NCBI GenBank assembly: GCA_946965045.2
Contig: OX337236.1
Coordinates: 2,976,001-3,040,000 of the forward strand
Length of the DNA stretch: 64,000 bases
Direction: 5' to 3'
Source of the DNA: Epithemia pelagica
Taxonomy: Eukaryota > Bacillariophyta > Bacillariophyceae > Surirellales > Surirellaceae
Numbering within the stretch: the stretch's first letter is position 1; each line of letters opens with the position of its first letter. A model generated the notes under the pieces. It ran no database searches and had not been told where the DNA came from. It was given only the letters and a program-made list of their open reading frames with translations. Both the position numbers and the translations under genes were made by a program. Positions 18,726 through 29,420 of the stretch are shown piece after piece.

Positions 18726-21642
18726 ATGACGAGCAGTGATGAGCCTCTGTCCGACGATGAAATCGTTCAAGAGAACAAACAAGCTGAAATCAGTGAAGGT
18801 GACCTGAACGACGAAGGCAGCCAAAGATCAAGACAAGACGAGCAGTGCTTCACAGATGACAGAGGACTGGCAATACAAAGAAAACAAAGAAGTGAAAGCA
18901 AATCGTGGAGCCAACAATGGAGTCGAACGATTCGGGAACAGGTTCATCGCCCCATTTTGCGGGCAATCCACCAAATGACAAAAGCTGTGGTGAAATATCC
19001 AAAGTCTACCTTGACTCTTATTGCATGCTTATCGATCCTCTTGTTCTGTGTTGGTCTGGCGACAAACTTTACGCTCGTTGTAGATGAACACGAGTTGTGG
19101 ACTCCATTCGATTCGCTTGCCACGCAAACACAGACATTGGATTAAACATGATTCGAACTTCCCCAAGGACTACTTGGAGTTTGTCATGTTTTTTCATAGT
19201 GACGGCCAGGACGTCTTGGGACTAGATCAAGTTGCGAAAGTCTTTGAGGCCGTGGATGTAGTCCGTGGAGTTGACAAGTACGATGAAATGTGTGCTGACA
19301 GTCTTCATGTTGATCTTGTCACCAATCAGACGACATGTCCCATTTCCGGAATTGTTCAGTTTTGGAGTTCAGATTACAACCTTATGCGGCAACAAGTGTC
19401 TTCCGACGAAGAAGTTATAGAAGCCATGTCCGCGTCCAGTTTTCCCGATGGTATACCAGTCAATTAAGATCCAGTCTTTGGTAAGACTGAACGCGAAAAC
19501 GACGGCTTTTCAGCTCTCAACTTGTTGACATTTTGCCAAGGGTATATGCTTGTCATTGGATTCCCCGATACGAAGGTTGCAGAGTCAGTCGAAGATCAGG
19601 CTCTCGACGTCATATTAAGTCTTCGGCAGCAATGGGACAAAGATCCTGACAACCCTCTTCGCCTCGAAGTATGGGCCCATGGGTCATTTGCAGACGAGTA
19701 AGGGCCATGTACTGACTTTTCTCCTCTCACTCTGCTTTCTCGTCGCGTCAACCTCACCTAACTTGAATAATTCGACTTCTTTTTTTCAGATTCGAACGAG
19801 CGATCGTTGAAGACATCCCCTTTGTTCCCATCGTCTTTCTGATAATGACAATTTTCACGTCCGCGATTTTATGCTTTGGACAAAACAAGTTTCAATGGCG
19901 ATGTTTGGTTGGTCTTGGTGGGGTTGTCGCAGTTCTCTTGAGTCTCTTTTCGGGATACGGCCTCTTGTTTATCATTGGAACACCCTTCACCTCCATCACT
20001 CAACTATTGACATTTGTGATTTTTGGGATTGGTCTTGATGATGCGATTATCATTTTTGGATCGTATTGCCGAACCAATGCCAACACGTCTATTGAGACAC
20101 GGATTGCCGATGTAATCGAAGACGTGGGAATATCCATCACGTTGACATCAATAACTTCGTCAGTGGCATTTGGTTTGGGATGCATGTCGAGTATCCCGGT
20201 AGTCCACTGGCTGTGTCTTTACGCATTTCCGACCGTGATCTTTGTTTATCTCTATCAGCTGACATTTTTCATCGCTTGCATTGTATTGCACGATCATCGT
20301 GTACAAGCAAGGAAGAACAATGATCACTCGACTTCTGATGTTGCTCCTAGTGGCATGTCGACAACTGAGGGTGCTTTTGAAGTACGAAATGAACCCAAAG
20401 GGGATGGCGGCGCATTCGACAAATTCATGATTGACTATGCCAAGATTCTGTTGAAGCCCGTCGTCCGTGTAGGCGTTGTTGTTGTCTTCCTAACTTTGGC
20501 AGTGGTGTGTGCCATAAGCGCATCTAACCTGTCTCAGGAGTTTGAGGTGACGGATATCCTTCCAGATGACTCTTATGTTGCTGCCTTGCTTCGGGTGTAC
20601 GATGAGTACGCCATAAATACAAGGATTAATGCCTTTGCCTACTTTCGAGACGTCGACCAATCCAATAAAACTATCCAGGATCACATGGAATCATACGTGG
20701 ATGATCTCGTTGAAATGGAGGCTATTGAAGACCAACCCCAGTTCTTCTGGCTTCGCGACTTTCAACTTTTTGTGAAACTGAGCAATGAAACTGTGAGCAA
20801 GCTGCCATTTAACGATCAATTGGATCTTTTCTTGTCGGATCCTGTTTACAACTACCTCTACCAATATCACATTGTACGTGATGACGACGGAAATATTACT
20901 GCTTCGCGTGTTGAGTTTTACTTTAACAACATAGATGTCGAAGACGTCTCCGAGCAGATAGACACTCTTTTGGAACAACGGGATCTTACTGCCCGACAAA
21001 CGGTCAATGTTGATTCAGCGAGATTGAGCTTTTTCAACTACGAGGAATCCTACGATATTATTGAGTTCTTCCACCGAACGAGACAATAGCTGATTCTTAC
21101 CAGTATCATCGGTGTTACAGCGGTGTCTGGTTTGGCGATTCTATTCATTCCACACTGGACTGCTGTATTTTTTTGTCTTGCCTGTGATATGTCTTCTCTA
21201 CGTGGATCTTTTGGGGGTGCTTCAATGGGCCAATGTTGATGTGAATGCCGTGACCTACGTCAGTGTCGTTATGGCGATTGGTTTGTACGTTGATTTTATC
21301 ATGCACGTCCTTCCTCGATACTACGAATGCGACGGAAACCGGAAAGACAAGACCGTCGAAATGCTCCGGACGATGGGATCATCTGTTCTTGCAGGTGGAA
21401 TCTCTACATTTCTGGTGATCTTACCGTTGGCGCTATCTACGAGCGCTGTGTTTTATACGGTCTTCATAGCCTTTGTCAGCTTGGTCACCCTAGGAACAGG
21501 TCATGGTTTGATTCTCATCCCCGCCTTGTTGGCGACGGTCGGTCCGGAGGATGGAAATAGCTTTACAAGAGAGCAACAACCCAAATGCTGTGATGGTGTT
21601 AGCCAGCTATCCGACACATCTTCGCCAAACAATGACATGTGA
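18726..21642 (+). pseudogene. Patched/sterol-sensing-domain (RND family) membrane protein, decayed (copy A)
   Basis: The acidic N-terminus is followed by a first transmembrane segment (LIACLSILLFCVGLA) and ELWTP, typical of the Patched family start of the first extracellular loop. The frame then shifts by one base near 19130, continues (DFP-like NFPKDY, FHSDGQDVL), meets TAA at 19465, and reaches a 92-nt GT-AG intron (19698-19789). The downstream exon has several membrane segments with FGIGLDDAIIIFG, the GxxxDD permease signature, and a second loop. TAG at 21087 and a one-base shift in a T7 run near 21172 interrupt the last membrane block (YVSVVMAIGLYVDFIMH). Four lesions make it a pseudogene; all are shared with copy B. 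Its ancestral role would be sterol or lipid transport in a membrane. Confidence 0.8.
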
Positions 21643-22060
21643 TAAAGCCATCGGAAAACAAGTGAACATCGGAACGTTCTATCTGAGCATGATTAAGATA
21701 GACTGATAGTTGCTCCTGTCATCAATCTCGCAGGTGACGGTCTTGCGGATGTATTTGTTTCATTTGATGACGAGATAGCCGAGTATCAATAGACCCAACA
21801 AGCGGTTGATCTGTAGTAGACTAAGAGCCACAAAACCGCTGACCAGGTAGACAGACTGTATGATTCACAATATCTCACAATGTGTCCCTGATTATAATGT
21901 TTCTACATAAGTTCTACCCTGCATCCTCTTGAAACATTGAAACCTTTTGAAAGGTCTATTGAGGTATACAAGAAGTTGTGCCTTCTCGGACTTGGACTTT
22001 CGTCGCGGCGCTCAACAATATGAAGATCGGAGGACTACTGCGACTTGGCACTGGTCCATG
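21643..22060. other. Region downstream of Patched pseudogene without a gene (copy A)
   Basis: Only short frames; nothing recognised. Confidence 0.45.
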
Positions 22061-22062
22061 TC

Positions 22063-22318
22063 GTCTGTATTCGGTTCTCACACAATGTTCGTCATGTATG
22101 GCCTTCTTGTTGCGATTGGTGTTGTTGTTGTTGGTTTGGTGCTCTCGTCATGTCGTTGTTTCACCAGTGGTAGAAGCCTTTGTCACTATTGGGAACCCGG
22201 CCTGAAATCCTATGCCATTGGACGAATGGATAAACCCACACACTTGTTTTTGGGATCGCTCCAGTATCCAGCCGGGGAAGTCTCGGACATTCCGAAACAT
22301 GACGATCCGAATCAGTAA
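22063..22318 (+). pseudogene. Short membrane-protein tail, unit 1 of a decayed repeat (copy A)
   Basis: A hydrophobic stretch (YGLLVAIGVVVVGLVLS) is followed by KSYAIGRMDKPTHLFLG, YPAGEVSDIPKHD and a stop. Related tails recur at about 22560-22722 and 22858-22985. No family recognised; the upstream frame is not open to a convincing start. Confidence 0.4.
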
Positions 22319-22559
22319 AAGGAAGAATAAGGATCTACAGCCCGTGTAGAGATTTTTTATTTCCAGTGTTGTTATGTGACATGTGACACCTACCTACATA
22401 CGAGTACCAGTGAAGGAGGAAGAAGGATGGTGTTTTTACATCATGTGGAAGAGACTCCCTACAAGTGGTACGAATCAGCAGAATAGACAATATGCATAGT
22501 AATAGACGTGGTGGAGTGAATAAAGTGTGGTGGTGGTACCCCAGACGGCACTGGTTGGA

Positions 22560-22722
22560 TTGTGTGTGTTCCCAAGAATTGTTGTCGTCGTTGTCATGGT
22601 CGTCATTGGATTTTTTTTATATGCCATTTGGAACAGAGTCGTGTACTAGAGCTTTTTTCACACTTGTTTTTGGGACGCCTGGCCCATCCGCCGGGAGAGA
22701 AAACGGATATTCCCAAATAATA
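22560..22722 (+). pseudogene. Short membrane-protein tail, unit 2 (copy A)
   Basis: Decayed copy: a Val-rich hydrophobic stretch, then HLFLGRLAHPPGEKTDIPK split by a frame change near 22620 that is absent in copy B. Shares ACACTTGTTTTTGGGA with unit 1. Confidence 0.35.
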
Positions 22723-22857
22723 CTAGGTAGTCCATGGCATTCCAGGGCCGCCGGTTGTCTGTGGAGGCGGCACATGGTATGGCGGGGCAGCCGTGTGGCG
22801 AAATTCCATTGGGCCTCGAGTCGACGCGACCATGCCGATAGTGGTTGCATACTTAGT

Positions 22858-22985
22858 TGGGAACCAAATTTTAAATCCTATGCCATTGGACGAATGAATC
22901 GCAAATCACACTTGTTTTGGGGACGCCTGGTCCATCCACCAGATTTAACAACCCCTACTTCTCTCCAATACCACTCCCACCTATA
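22858..22985 (+). pseudogene. Short membrane-protein tail, unit 3
   Basis: Contains KSYAIGRMNRKSHLFWGRLVHPP, with the TCCTATGCCATTGGACGAATG block identical to unit 1, then diverges and reaches a stop. Lies to the right of the part of the duplication visible in copy B. Confidence 0.35.
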
Positions 22986-23232
22986 GGTAGGTGTGAGAGG
23001 TTCCATTTCATTGTGTCGGATGTTTTCCCACTCGAATACTTGCTTTGTCGCAGTTTGCTAAACTACTCCTAGGTACTCCTACGTAATCTAGAGGAGTCAG
23101 ACTACCATCTGTAGGTAGTTCCACTCACAGTTTTTGTCCCGATTCCCGGCCGATTGTGAAAGGACCAAGCAGCGACCTCTTTGGTCGCAGAATTGATTCG
23201 GATCCGTTGGGCCCAATCATGCGTTCCACGTC
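22986..23232. other. Spacer between tail repeats and Copia-3
   Basis: No gene or repeat recognised. Confidence 0.4.
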
Positions 23233-23236
23233 CAAC

Positions 23237-23348
23237 CAAAGATCGGTCATGTTAAAGACTCGTAATCATAAAGAGTGACTTTTAGGATCCTCTAGCCTAG
23301 AGGTCTATGTCTCGCTAAATCCTCGCTCACAAACGCGACCATTTCTCG
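23237..23348 (-). repeat. Copia-3 3' terminal repeat
   Basis: Matches 29421-29532 with one mismatch (CTTTT versus CTATT); identity extends three bases further left. Contains the perfect hairpin CCTCTAG-C-CTAGAGG. On the coding strand the sequence just upstream is GCGAGGGGAC, a possible polypurine tract. Confidence 0.75.
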
Positions 23349-23502
23349 GTCCCCTCGCGAATCCATAGTCCGCTTACTCTAGGGTATTCGTGCTTCATCT
23401 CTTATTCTCGTTCAGCTAGCTCCAAAACCTGCTTATAGCTCGTCTTCAATCGAGTGCAGGACGTACCCGATCCCAGAGAATCCATTCTGGTGGGAAACGC
23501 AC

Positions 23503-26500
23503 TTAATAAAGGATCATTGATGCAAGTCTCGTTCGTTCTGTACCTGTCTGAATCTTAGTCAAAAGGTCAGCAAGGTTAGTCTTAGACGGCTCAAAGGCGA
23601 TACGGCAACTTCCATTCGCAACATTCTCTCTGACAAAGTGGTAAGCAATAGCATTCGACTTCTTACGCAACACCGATTCGGGTTTTGAACTGTTGAGGAC
23701 CACTGACATGTTATCAACACGAATGTGTGCATGTCCCTCAAGTCGTACTCCCATCATCCGCAACTTATACCGTAGGCCCTTTATCATCTCGATGCCCACC
23801 TTCAATGCCATGAATTCCAAACCAAACGTCGAAGTCTCAACACTGGTTTGCTTCTTGCTATACCAGTTTACTGGAGCCCGATTCAAAAAGATGAGAACTC
23901 CTGTCCTTGAACGACGAGTTGCAAGGTCACCAGCATGATCGGCGTCAACAAACGCGGTCATTTGCACAGAACGGCCAAGAGGTTCTGGAGCATCCGGTGG
24001 TAAATCTTCCTTGGCATCCGGATAGTGTGCACTCCCATCGGCAGTCGGCTCCTCGCCATGAATGATGTAAGATGGGCCAAGTACTAAGCGAGAATGGTCA
24101 TGCGTATTGATGTATGCAAAAATGTGAAGCATCGCATGGACATGGCCTTCCCTTGGCCCTGCAAGAAAGGCTGCCAACATTGACACTTCCGCTGTGATGT
24201 CTATCCGTCCAAGCTCGACTAGCCATCGAAGCACACCCATTTGCTGCTGGAAGAAATTCATCCAGTCACCATCACAATACGGACTAGTATCCAGTTCTGG
24301 CCTATACCCTGAAGGTAAGACTCCAGCTGTTCTCGTCTTGAATTTCATGCCGTGCTTTTCCATCCACGTGCTCACATTGCGTATGGCTTCGCTTGCATAT
24401 CTTTTTGAACTCAAGGCCCAACACCTCTTTGCACTATCACCATCGATGTCGAACGTTTCAACTTGGTTTCCAAGATATAGTTTGGGAGGGCCGATCGAAT
24501 TTGGTTTCAATAAATAATGTTGATCTAACATTGTCAAGATGTCTCGTCCCCTGTGTGAGAGCACAAGGACGTCATCGATATAAATGAAAACATACTCGTA
24601 GTATTGTGTTCCATCTGGTTTTGTTGCATGGCGTAGGTAGACGTCTGGGTCTGCTCTACACGGAGACAACCCCAAGGATTCTTGTAGGGTGGTAGAGAGA
24701 TGCTCACGCCGTGCAAAGGCGCTTGTCTTTAATCCGTAGAGTGCCTTGGTGATGATTGCGAATCGCCATTCAAATTCTTTGCCAAATTCCAGACCACAGC
24801 GGGTGCAAATCTTTTCATGACAAGGCGCGTTCAGGTACGCTCCTGCAATATCGGCTGCAATGATGTCTATGTCATTGAGGGCAGCCAGAAGGAAGCCGAT
24901 CCTCACACTCTCTCGACTGACGACACTCGCGTAGGTCGGGGTTTCTGGTTCCCCTGTTTTGTGTCCGCCAGCAACATACCGAGCCTTCCGAGTGAAATCC
25001 ATCTTCACATCGAAAACAATGTGGCAAGGTATAATCTGGTGGCCAACCGGCTGTGGTGAGCCTTCATCCAAAATCTTCATGGCCGGAAAAATCTTCGACA
25101 TTTCAAGTTGAAGGGCCTTAGCCCAGAAGTCGGTGCCACTTTCCTTATCGATTTCAAGTGCACGTTCGACAGTCTTTGGTAACTCGATACCATATTTCTG
25201 AAACTTCCGCATGTACCGTGTCGAAGTCGCTGCCTTGATCAATCGGTCACGTCTCTTTAAGGTGAAATGAACCCACCAATCAAATGCCGGTTCTTTATCT
25301 ATCTGGTTGGCTATCGCATATTCTGCGACCTCTAAAGGATTTGACTTCTTGAGATCTTTTAGATGCTCCCAGCTGGAAGAGCCATCTTTCCACTGAACGC
25401 ACAATGACCATCCACGTGTCGTCCTTTTCTTGTGTTCTCGCCCATTGAGCATGATCGTCCCGTTGGATGAGGTGATGGCACTCCCATCTTTCTTGTGATC
25501 TATGATCTGATCGATAATGCGGTACCGATTTCCTTCATCATCGAGTTGCTCATAAATATTCTCCGCGATCAAATTCGCAGCATATGATTCCACATGCCCG
25601 TCCTGGAATTCTACTTCATACATGGAAGTGTCCAGTATCGGGTTGGTTGATGCTCTCCCAATGAGCTTCCCATCCGCGTCTCTCTTTCTTCTCACGACTT
25701 GTCCAGGGCGTAATGAATCGCCTAAAGGCAGCATGACTTTGGCTGAAATCAGCTTATCGTATGAGTCGGTAGTGTACTCATCCATCTCAGGTTTTGTCAC
25801 GTCCTCTTGTTCGTCATCTTCATAGGGTTGATAATGTGGGGTTTCTGTTGCATATTCGTCGTCAACGTCGTCCCCTGGAGCGAGACCCTCCATCCTCTGG
25901 CCTAGGACTTGTCTGAGATTGTTGTCGAATTGTTCCTTTTGTGCTATGAAACTGGGATCATGAGACTTCTCAACTGACAAGGGCCACACTGATGTTCTGT
26001 GGATGACTTTGCCTTTGTCCGTCAATATTTTGGAACTCATGGCTTGTCCTACGCTGATACTTGGACCGAGCCAGCGCCCCAATTTTCTTCCTTCAAAGCC
26101 TGGGTTCGAATACCAGACCGGGTCATACCACTGATGCTCTATCAAGTGGGAGATATCAGGGGTGTCCCCTGTTAGAGTCTTCATTGGAGGCCCGTCCAGA
26201 TGTGGACTAGAAGATAAGACGGTATGTGAACGTCGTCTTGCCACCAATTCCAAACAATGGTCCCACAGGACTGCCGGAGAATTCGCTCGCCTCATCTCTC
26301 TTCGGTACATTCTTTTAAGTTCCCGGATGTTAGCCTCAGCTAAATTTTGGTTGGGCGTCCACGCCTCTATCGGATGGATTTTGCACCCGTATTTGTATGC
26401 CGTCTTCCGAAAATTGCCTGTTGTGAGTTCTGGCGCATTGTCTGGGATCACGCTGTTAAAGATGCCAAATTCATCGAAGACACGCTCCAATGTCGTATAC

Positions 26501-27483
26501 GCCTCTTTCTTCTTCTGCATAGCGTAAAATTGGACCCAGCCAAAATCCGTGGCATATACTTGGCCACAAGTATTCTGTCCCAAAGACTTGACATCCGAGA
26601 AGAGAGTGTCAGTGTAGACATCTGCTCTTAGTCTGCGGTGCTTGAGTTGGTAAGCGGTGTGTTTGAGCCGCTTGCTCCCGATAGATTCCGAGAAATCTCG
26701 AACTCCCAACTGAGTAGTTTGTTGGTACGTTTTCTCGGCCATGGGAATCCCAATTCCCCATCGTTTTGAAAGCGTGATGGGATCAACAGTCCCCTTTCGC
26801 CCATGCCGCATGTCGGCAATGACTCTTGAGTTGACCCGGACTGTGGCTGCCATTCTCTTATGCAACTCTCTTGGTCCTTTCTTTCTTATCTGGTCGGACT
26901 CAACATAGGTTCTGAGTTTCCTTTCATTGACGTCTTCCGTCAAGTCATTCGGATTCCACTCAGGATCAGAGTTGGTCATGTCGATCCGGTTTGAGGGATC
27001 AATTTCTTTGATCTCATCCCAGCTTGGCTTACGAACCGTGAAGCCACTTATTACTCCTGTCAACTGAAAAGGGATCTTCATTTTCCCGTTTCCATCATTC
27101 AGTGGTGCGATTAGGGAATGTGACGTTCCTGTCCTGTTTTCTTCCTTGATGTATTTCAAGGGAACGTCATTTATTTCTATCCCTGCCTCCCGCATTTGAT
27201 TCGGGTTTAGAAGGCACTTCTGCATCATTGGCAGATGCAAAGCTTGATGAAAGTAAAGCAAGTATGTTTCTCCTGATTCCGGGTCATCATATGCCACGAC
27301 ACCGGTCACAATTGGAGTCTCCTTGATACTTCCCAACGTATTTGTGAAACCACTAACTTTAGCATTGCCCGTTTCATGGAGTACAAGGCAAATGCTTCCG
27401 AGACAGCATGTATCTGCGTGGCTGTCAAGCTCGCATTGAGCTGTAGTGGCCACAATGTCGCTCGAGACTCCTTGGATGGAGTG
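23503..27483 (-). CDS. Copia-3 pol: protease-integrase-reverse transcriptase-RNase H
   Basis: Frame of about 1326 codons following an in-frame TGA. In order: a protease-like motif LDSHADTCCLG near the start; integrase core with YTDTLF, IPDNAPEL and LAEANIREL as D, D, E; a chromodomain-like module (WSLCVQWKDGSSSWEHLKDL) between integrase and RT; RT with AGGHKTG and YIDD; RNase H with FVDADHAG, FGLEFMA and RVDNMS. No internal stop or shift. Its relationship to Copia-2 pol (same module order, same chromo-like insert) suggests one diatom-type copia lineage distinct from Copia-1. Translation would need readthrough of TGA or another mechanism, as no ATG precedes the protease closely. Confidence 0.88.
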   Translation of the reverse strand, partial: HSIQGVSSDIVATTAQCELDSHADTCCLGSICLVLHETGNAKVSGFTNTLGSIKETPIVTGVVAYDDPESGETYLLYFHQALHLPMMQKCLLNPNQMREAGIEINDVPLKYIKEENRTGTSHSLIAPLNDGNGKMKIPFQLTGVISGFTVRKPSWDEIKEIDPSNRIDMTNSDPEWNPNDLTEDVNERKLRTYVESDQIRKKGPRELHKRMAATVRVNSRVIADMRHGRKGTVDPITLSKRWGIGIPMAEKTYQQTTQLGVRDFSESIGSKRLKHTAYQLKHRRLRADVYTDTLFSDVKSLGQNTCGQVYATDFGWVQFYAMQKKKEAYTTLERVFDEFGIFNSVIPDNAPELTTGNFRKTAYKYGCKIHPIEAWTPNQNLAEANIRELKRMYRREMRRANSPAVLWDHCLELVARRRSHTVLSSSPHLDGPPMKTLTGDTPDISHLIEHQWYDPVWYSNPGFEGRKLGRWLGPSISVGQAMSSKILTDKGKVIHRTSVWPLSVEKSHDPSFIAQKEQFDNNLRQVLGQRMEGLAPGDDVDDEYATETPHYQPYEDDEQEDVTKPEMDEYTTDSYDKLISAKVMLPLGDSLRPGQVVRRKRDADGKLIGRASTNPILDTSMYEVEFQDGHVESYAANLIAENIYEQLDDEGNRYRIIDQIIDHKKDGSAITSSNGTIMLNGREHKKRTTRGWSLCVQWKDGSSSWEHLKDLKKSNPLEVAEYAIANQIDKEPAFDWWVHFTLKRRDRLIKAATSTRYMRKFQKYGIELPKTVERALEIDKESGTDFWAKALQLEMSKIFPAMKILDEGSPQPVGHQIIPCHIVFDVKMDFTRKARYVAGGHKTGEPETPTYASVVSRESVRIGFLLAALNDIDIIAADIAGAYLNAPCHEKICTRCGLEFGKEFEWRFAIITKALYGLKTSAFARREHLSTTLQESLGLSPCRADPDVYLRHATKPDGTQYYEYVFIYIDDVLVLSHRGRDILTMLDQHYLLKPNSIGPPKLYLGNQVETFDIDGDSAKRCWALSSKRYASEAIRNVSTWMEKHGMKFKTRTAGVLPSGYRPELDTSPYCDGDWMNFFQQQMGVLRWLVELGRIDITAEVSMLAAFLAGPREGHVHAMLHIFAYINTHDHSRLVLGPSYIIHGEEPTADGSAHYPDAKEDLPPDAPEPLGRSVQMTAFVDADHAGDLATRRSRTGVLIFLNRAPVNWYSKKQTSVETSTFGLEFMALKVGIEMIKGLRYKLRMMGVRLEGHAHIRVDNMSVVLNSSKPESVLRKKSNAIAYHFVRENVANGSCRIAFEPSKTNLADLLTKIQTGTERTRLASMILY

Positions 27484-28344
27484 TCAGATTCGTTCTTTGC
27501 CTCTATTTTTGCGTTGACTCATGATGGCTCCAATTCCGGCATCTCTTGCTTCATTCTGGTCATCTTCACTAGATGAGTGACTTTCATCAGTCGTCGAGGT
27601 CGACGAACCATCGTTATTCTTCTTCTTCTTGCTCCCTGACGAGACTGCTGATGCAGTACGCTTCTTTGTGCTGCTATTCTTGGCATCACGAGTTTCCCGG
27701 ACAAGCTGTTGCTGTTCCTTGGACAGTTTAATCCATTCTTTATAAGGGAAGTACCGATTCGGGTTGAAGGATTTGTTACCATTCTTTCCATTCCCATTCC
27801 CGTTGTTCTTATTTCCTTTATTGTTCACGTGCACGGCTGAGATACGTGCTTTCCTGGTAGTGGCGCTATAGGAGACCTTGTTGTCAAGGACCTCGGCCAT
27901 ATAACTTGATGCCAATTCAAAAGATGTACGTAGATTTGGCGTTGCCAGAATTTGATTCTTGGCACTCTCCAAACGAGGGTCGTGAATTCCTGTAAGAAGC
28001 ACTCGAATCTTCCTTTCAGTACTGACCAATTCTCCAGTTGATTCTAAATCAGTGAAGGCTCGCTGGAGCTGTTCGGTGTACCTTTCGTAGGTAAAGTTAC
28101 GTCTGGTTCCGTCGTAATAACTTGTTTCAAGGGTCTGGTCCGCTTTAGCACACAACCTTGTTTGGTATGCGTCACCCAAATAGTGGCTTTTCAATGCTAA
28201 ATATGCAGCACATCCACTTCTTGCTCGACTGTAGGATTGCACCCATCCCCATCCAGGTCCTCCATGCGTAATATGGCGGACAACATCCCATACGGCTTCA
28301 TTATCTGTGAGGGCTGTCGGCCCGGAATGGGGAGCACGACGGAT
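27484..28344 (-). CDS. Copia-3 gag C-terminal segment between in-frame stops
   Basis: Same frame as the N-terminal gag and pol, bounded by TAA (28345-28347) and TGA (27484-27486). Carries a capsid-like helical region, an Asn/Gly/Lys-rich stretch, RYFPYKEWIKLSKEQQQLV (counterpart of the Copia-2 gag motif), a Lys-rich basic patch and an acidic Ser-rich end. No zinc knuckle; the Lys-rich patch may bind RNA (inference). Confidence 0.75.
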   Translation of the reverse strand: MRRAPHSGPTALTDNEAVWDVVRHITHGGPGWGWVQSYSRARSGCAAYLALKSHYLGDAYQTRLCAKADQTLETSYYDGTRRNFTYERYTEQLQRAFTDLESTGELVSTERKIRVLLTGIHDPRLESAKNQILATPNLRTSFELASSYMAEVLDNKVSYSATTRKARISAVHVNNKGNKNNGNGNGKNGNKSFNPNRYFPYKEWIKLSKEQQQLVRETRDAKNSSTKKRTASAVSSGSKKKKNNDGSSTSTTDESHSSSEDDQNEARDAGIGAIMSQRKNRGKERI

Positions 28345-28968
28345 TTATTCATGGAGGTGAGAAGGCGTCGCATAACCTGGGTCAAGGTCGTCAGTTGGAA
28401 TGGTTTGAATCATTCTGGTATAAGCAGCAAGAGGAATGCCTGTCACGCCTCTCTTCCTTTCCAAGTAGTCATCTAGATTTTCAAGGACACTTCGAATGTT
28501 CTCGACAGCTGTGAGGCGCTCAGGAAGTTCAATGTCGTTGTCATATTCCTCCTCACTTTCTTTGAATCGATAGAGGGCTTGGAGATTCTCCAGACTAGCA
28601 GAGTTGGCTGCTGGGTCAAAGGTACGTGAGATCTTGGTGAGATGCTGGATGTAATATTGCAGCATTTTAAGACGCTTCTCAATGACATGTCCAACGAGAA
28701 CTCCAGGGTTTTGAATCGTCGTTGGGATGCCTGCAACTGGGTTAGCCGCATTGTAAGCAGGGTTTGGGATCGTACCCCCTGGCTTACGGGCATTGGTACA
28801 AATTTCGGCGATATCATTTTCCGACAGGCGTTGGAAATTGCTGATGGAAGTTAGTCCTTGTCCATTCAAAGCATCCCGGACGCTCTGGTTGTTGATAAGG
28901 AGAGTGTTCTGCAAGTAATCGTTGAGGATTTCAAGCGGAGTTGGAGGAGCTGGAGGTGCGGCGTCCAT
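28345..28968 (-). CDS. Copia-3 gag N-terminal segment
   Basis: ATG at 28968 opens a 207-aa frame: a Pro/Ala-rich start then amphipathic helices. It ends at TAA, after which the same frame stays open to the next gag segment. The start is the first ATG after the 5' terminal repeat in this frame. Confidence 0.7.
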   Translation of the reverse strand: MDAAPPAPPTPLEILNDYLQNTLLINNQSVRDALNGQGLTSISNFQRLSENDIAEICTNARKPGGTIPNPAYNAANPVAGIPTTIQNPGVLVGHVIEKRLKMLQYYIQHLTKISRTFDPAANSASLENLQALYRFKESEEEYDNDIELPERLTAVENIRSVLENLDDYLERKRGVTGIPLAAYTRMIQTIPTDDLDPGYATPSHLHE

Positions 28969-29420
28969 GGTTAGCTTTCAATTTGCAATACTTGTTGGTA
29001 TTCTTTCAGACTTTCACGTATTCAGAAGAGTGAACGATCCTCATCTTTTGGGATTGTCATGTGAGCGATTGAAAGGTAGAAAGCATGCACAGCTGCATTA
29101 TTGTCCCGCGTCACATAAGTGATATTTGTTATCGCTGGGTCGCATGGCAGGCTTCTCTTTTCAACGGCAAAGATTGGCGCGTCCGCCATTGCCCAGGAGT
29201 GTGCGCATCGCAGACCACACTCCTTCACTAGTCCGGTCTGGCTCCGTTGCAAGTCAGATATTCTACGAGACTAGTGGAACAACCTCAAGGTTGACCATAT
29301 GGGCGGATCATAGGGACATACTTAGTCCGATCCAGATATTTTTACTACCTTCCCAGGCCATTGTGCAAGCTTAGCTTTCTCATCCTTTCGTCATGGCTCA
29401 GAGTCTTGGGTCTGATAAAC
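28969..29420. other. Copia-3 5' leader
   Basis: Non-coding leader between the 5' terminal repeat and the gag start. The bases following the repeat on the minus strand read TGGTTTATCAGACC, which begins like a TGG primer-binding site; the tRNA is not identified. Confidence 0.45.

Larger units (their letters stand above)
1..22817 (+). repeat. Segmental duplication, copy A (window-truncated left)
   Basis: This block is repeated in direct orientation at 42123-64000. The offset is 42122 up to about 15890 and 41183-41185 after 16829, because copy B lacks 938 bp. All elements, premature stops and frameshifts are shared, so they predate the duplication. Differences I noted are single bases (for example near 1309, 4453, 5981, 8579, 11899, 14165, 19510, 20059) and 1-2 nt indels in homopolymers. 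Neither outer end is visible: position 1 is the window edge, and copy B reaches the window end at the base matching 22817. Confidence 0.97.

Noticed and set aside
19465-19520. Intron hiding the TAA at 19465 (GTATAC...TTTTCAG)
   Set aside because: Weak donor, short length, and copy B has TTTTTAG instead of TTTTCAG; the sequence either side of the stop looks coding in one frame.
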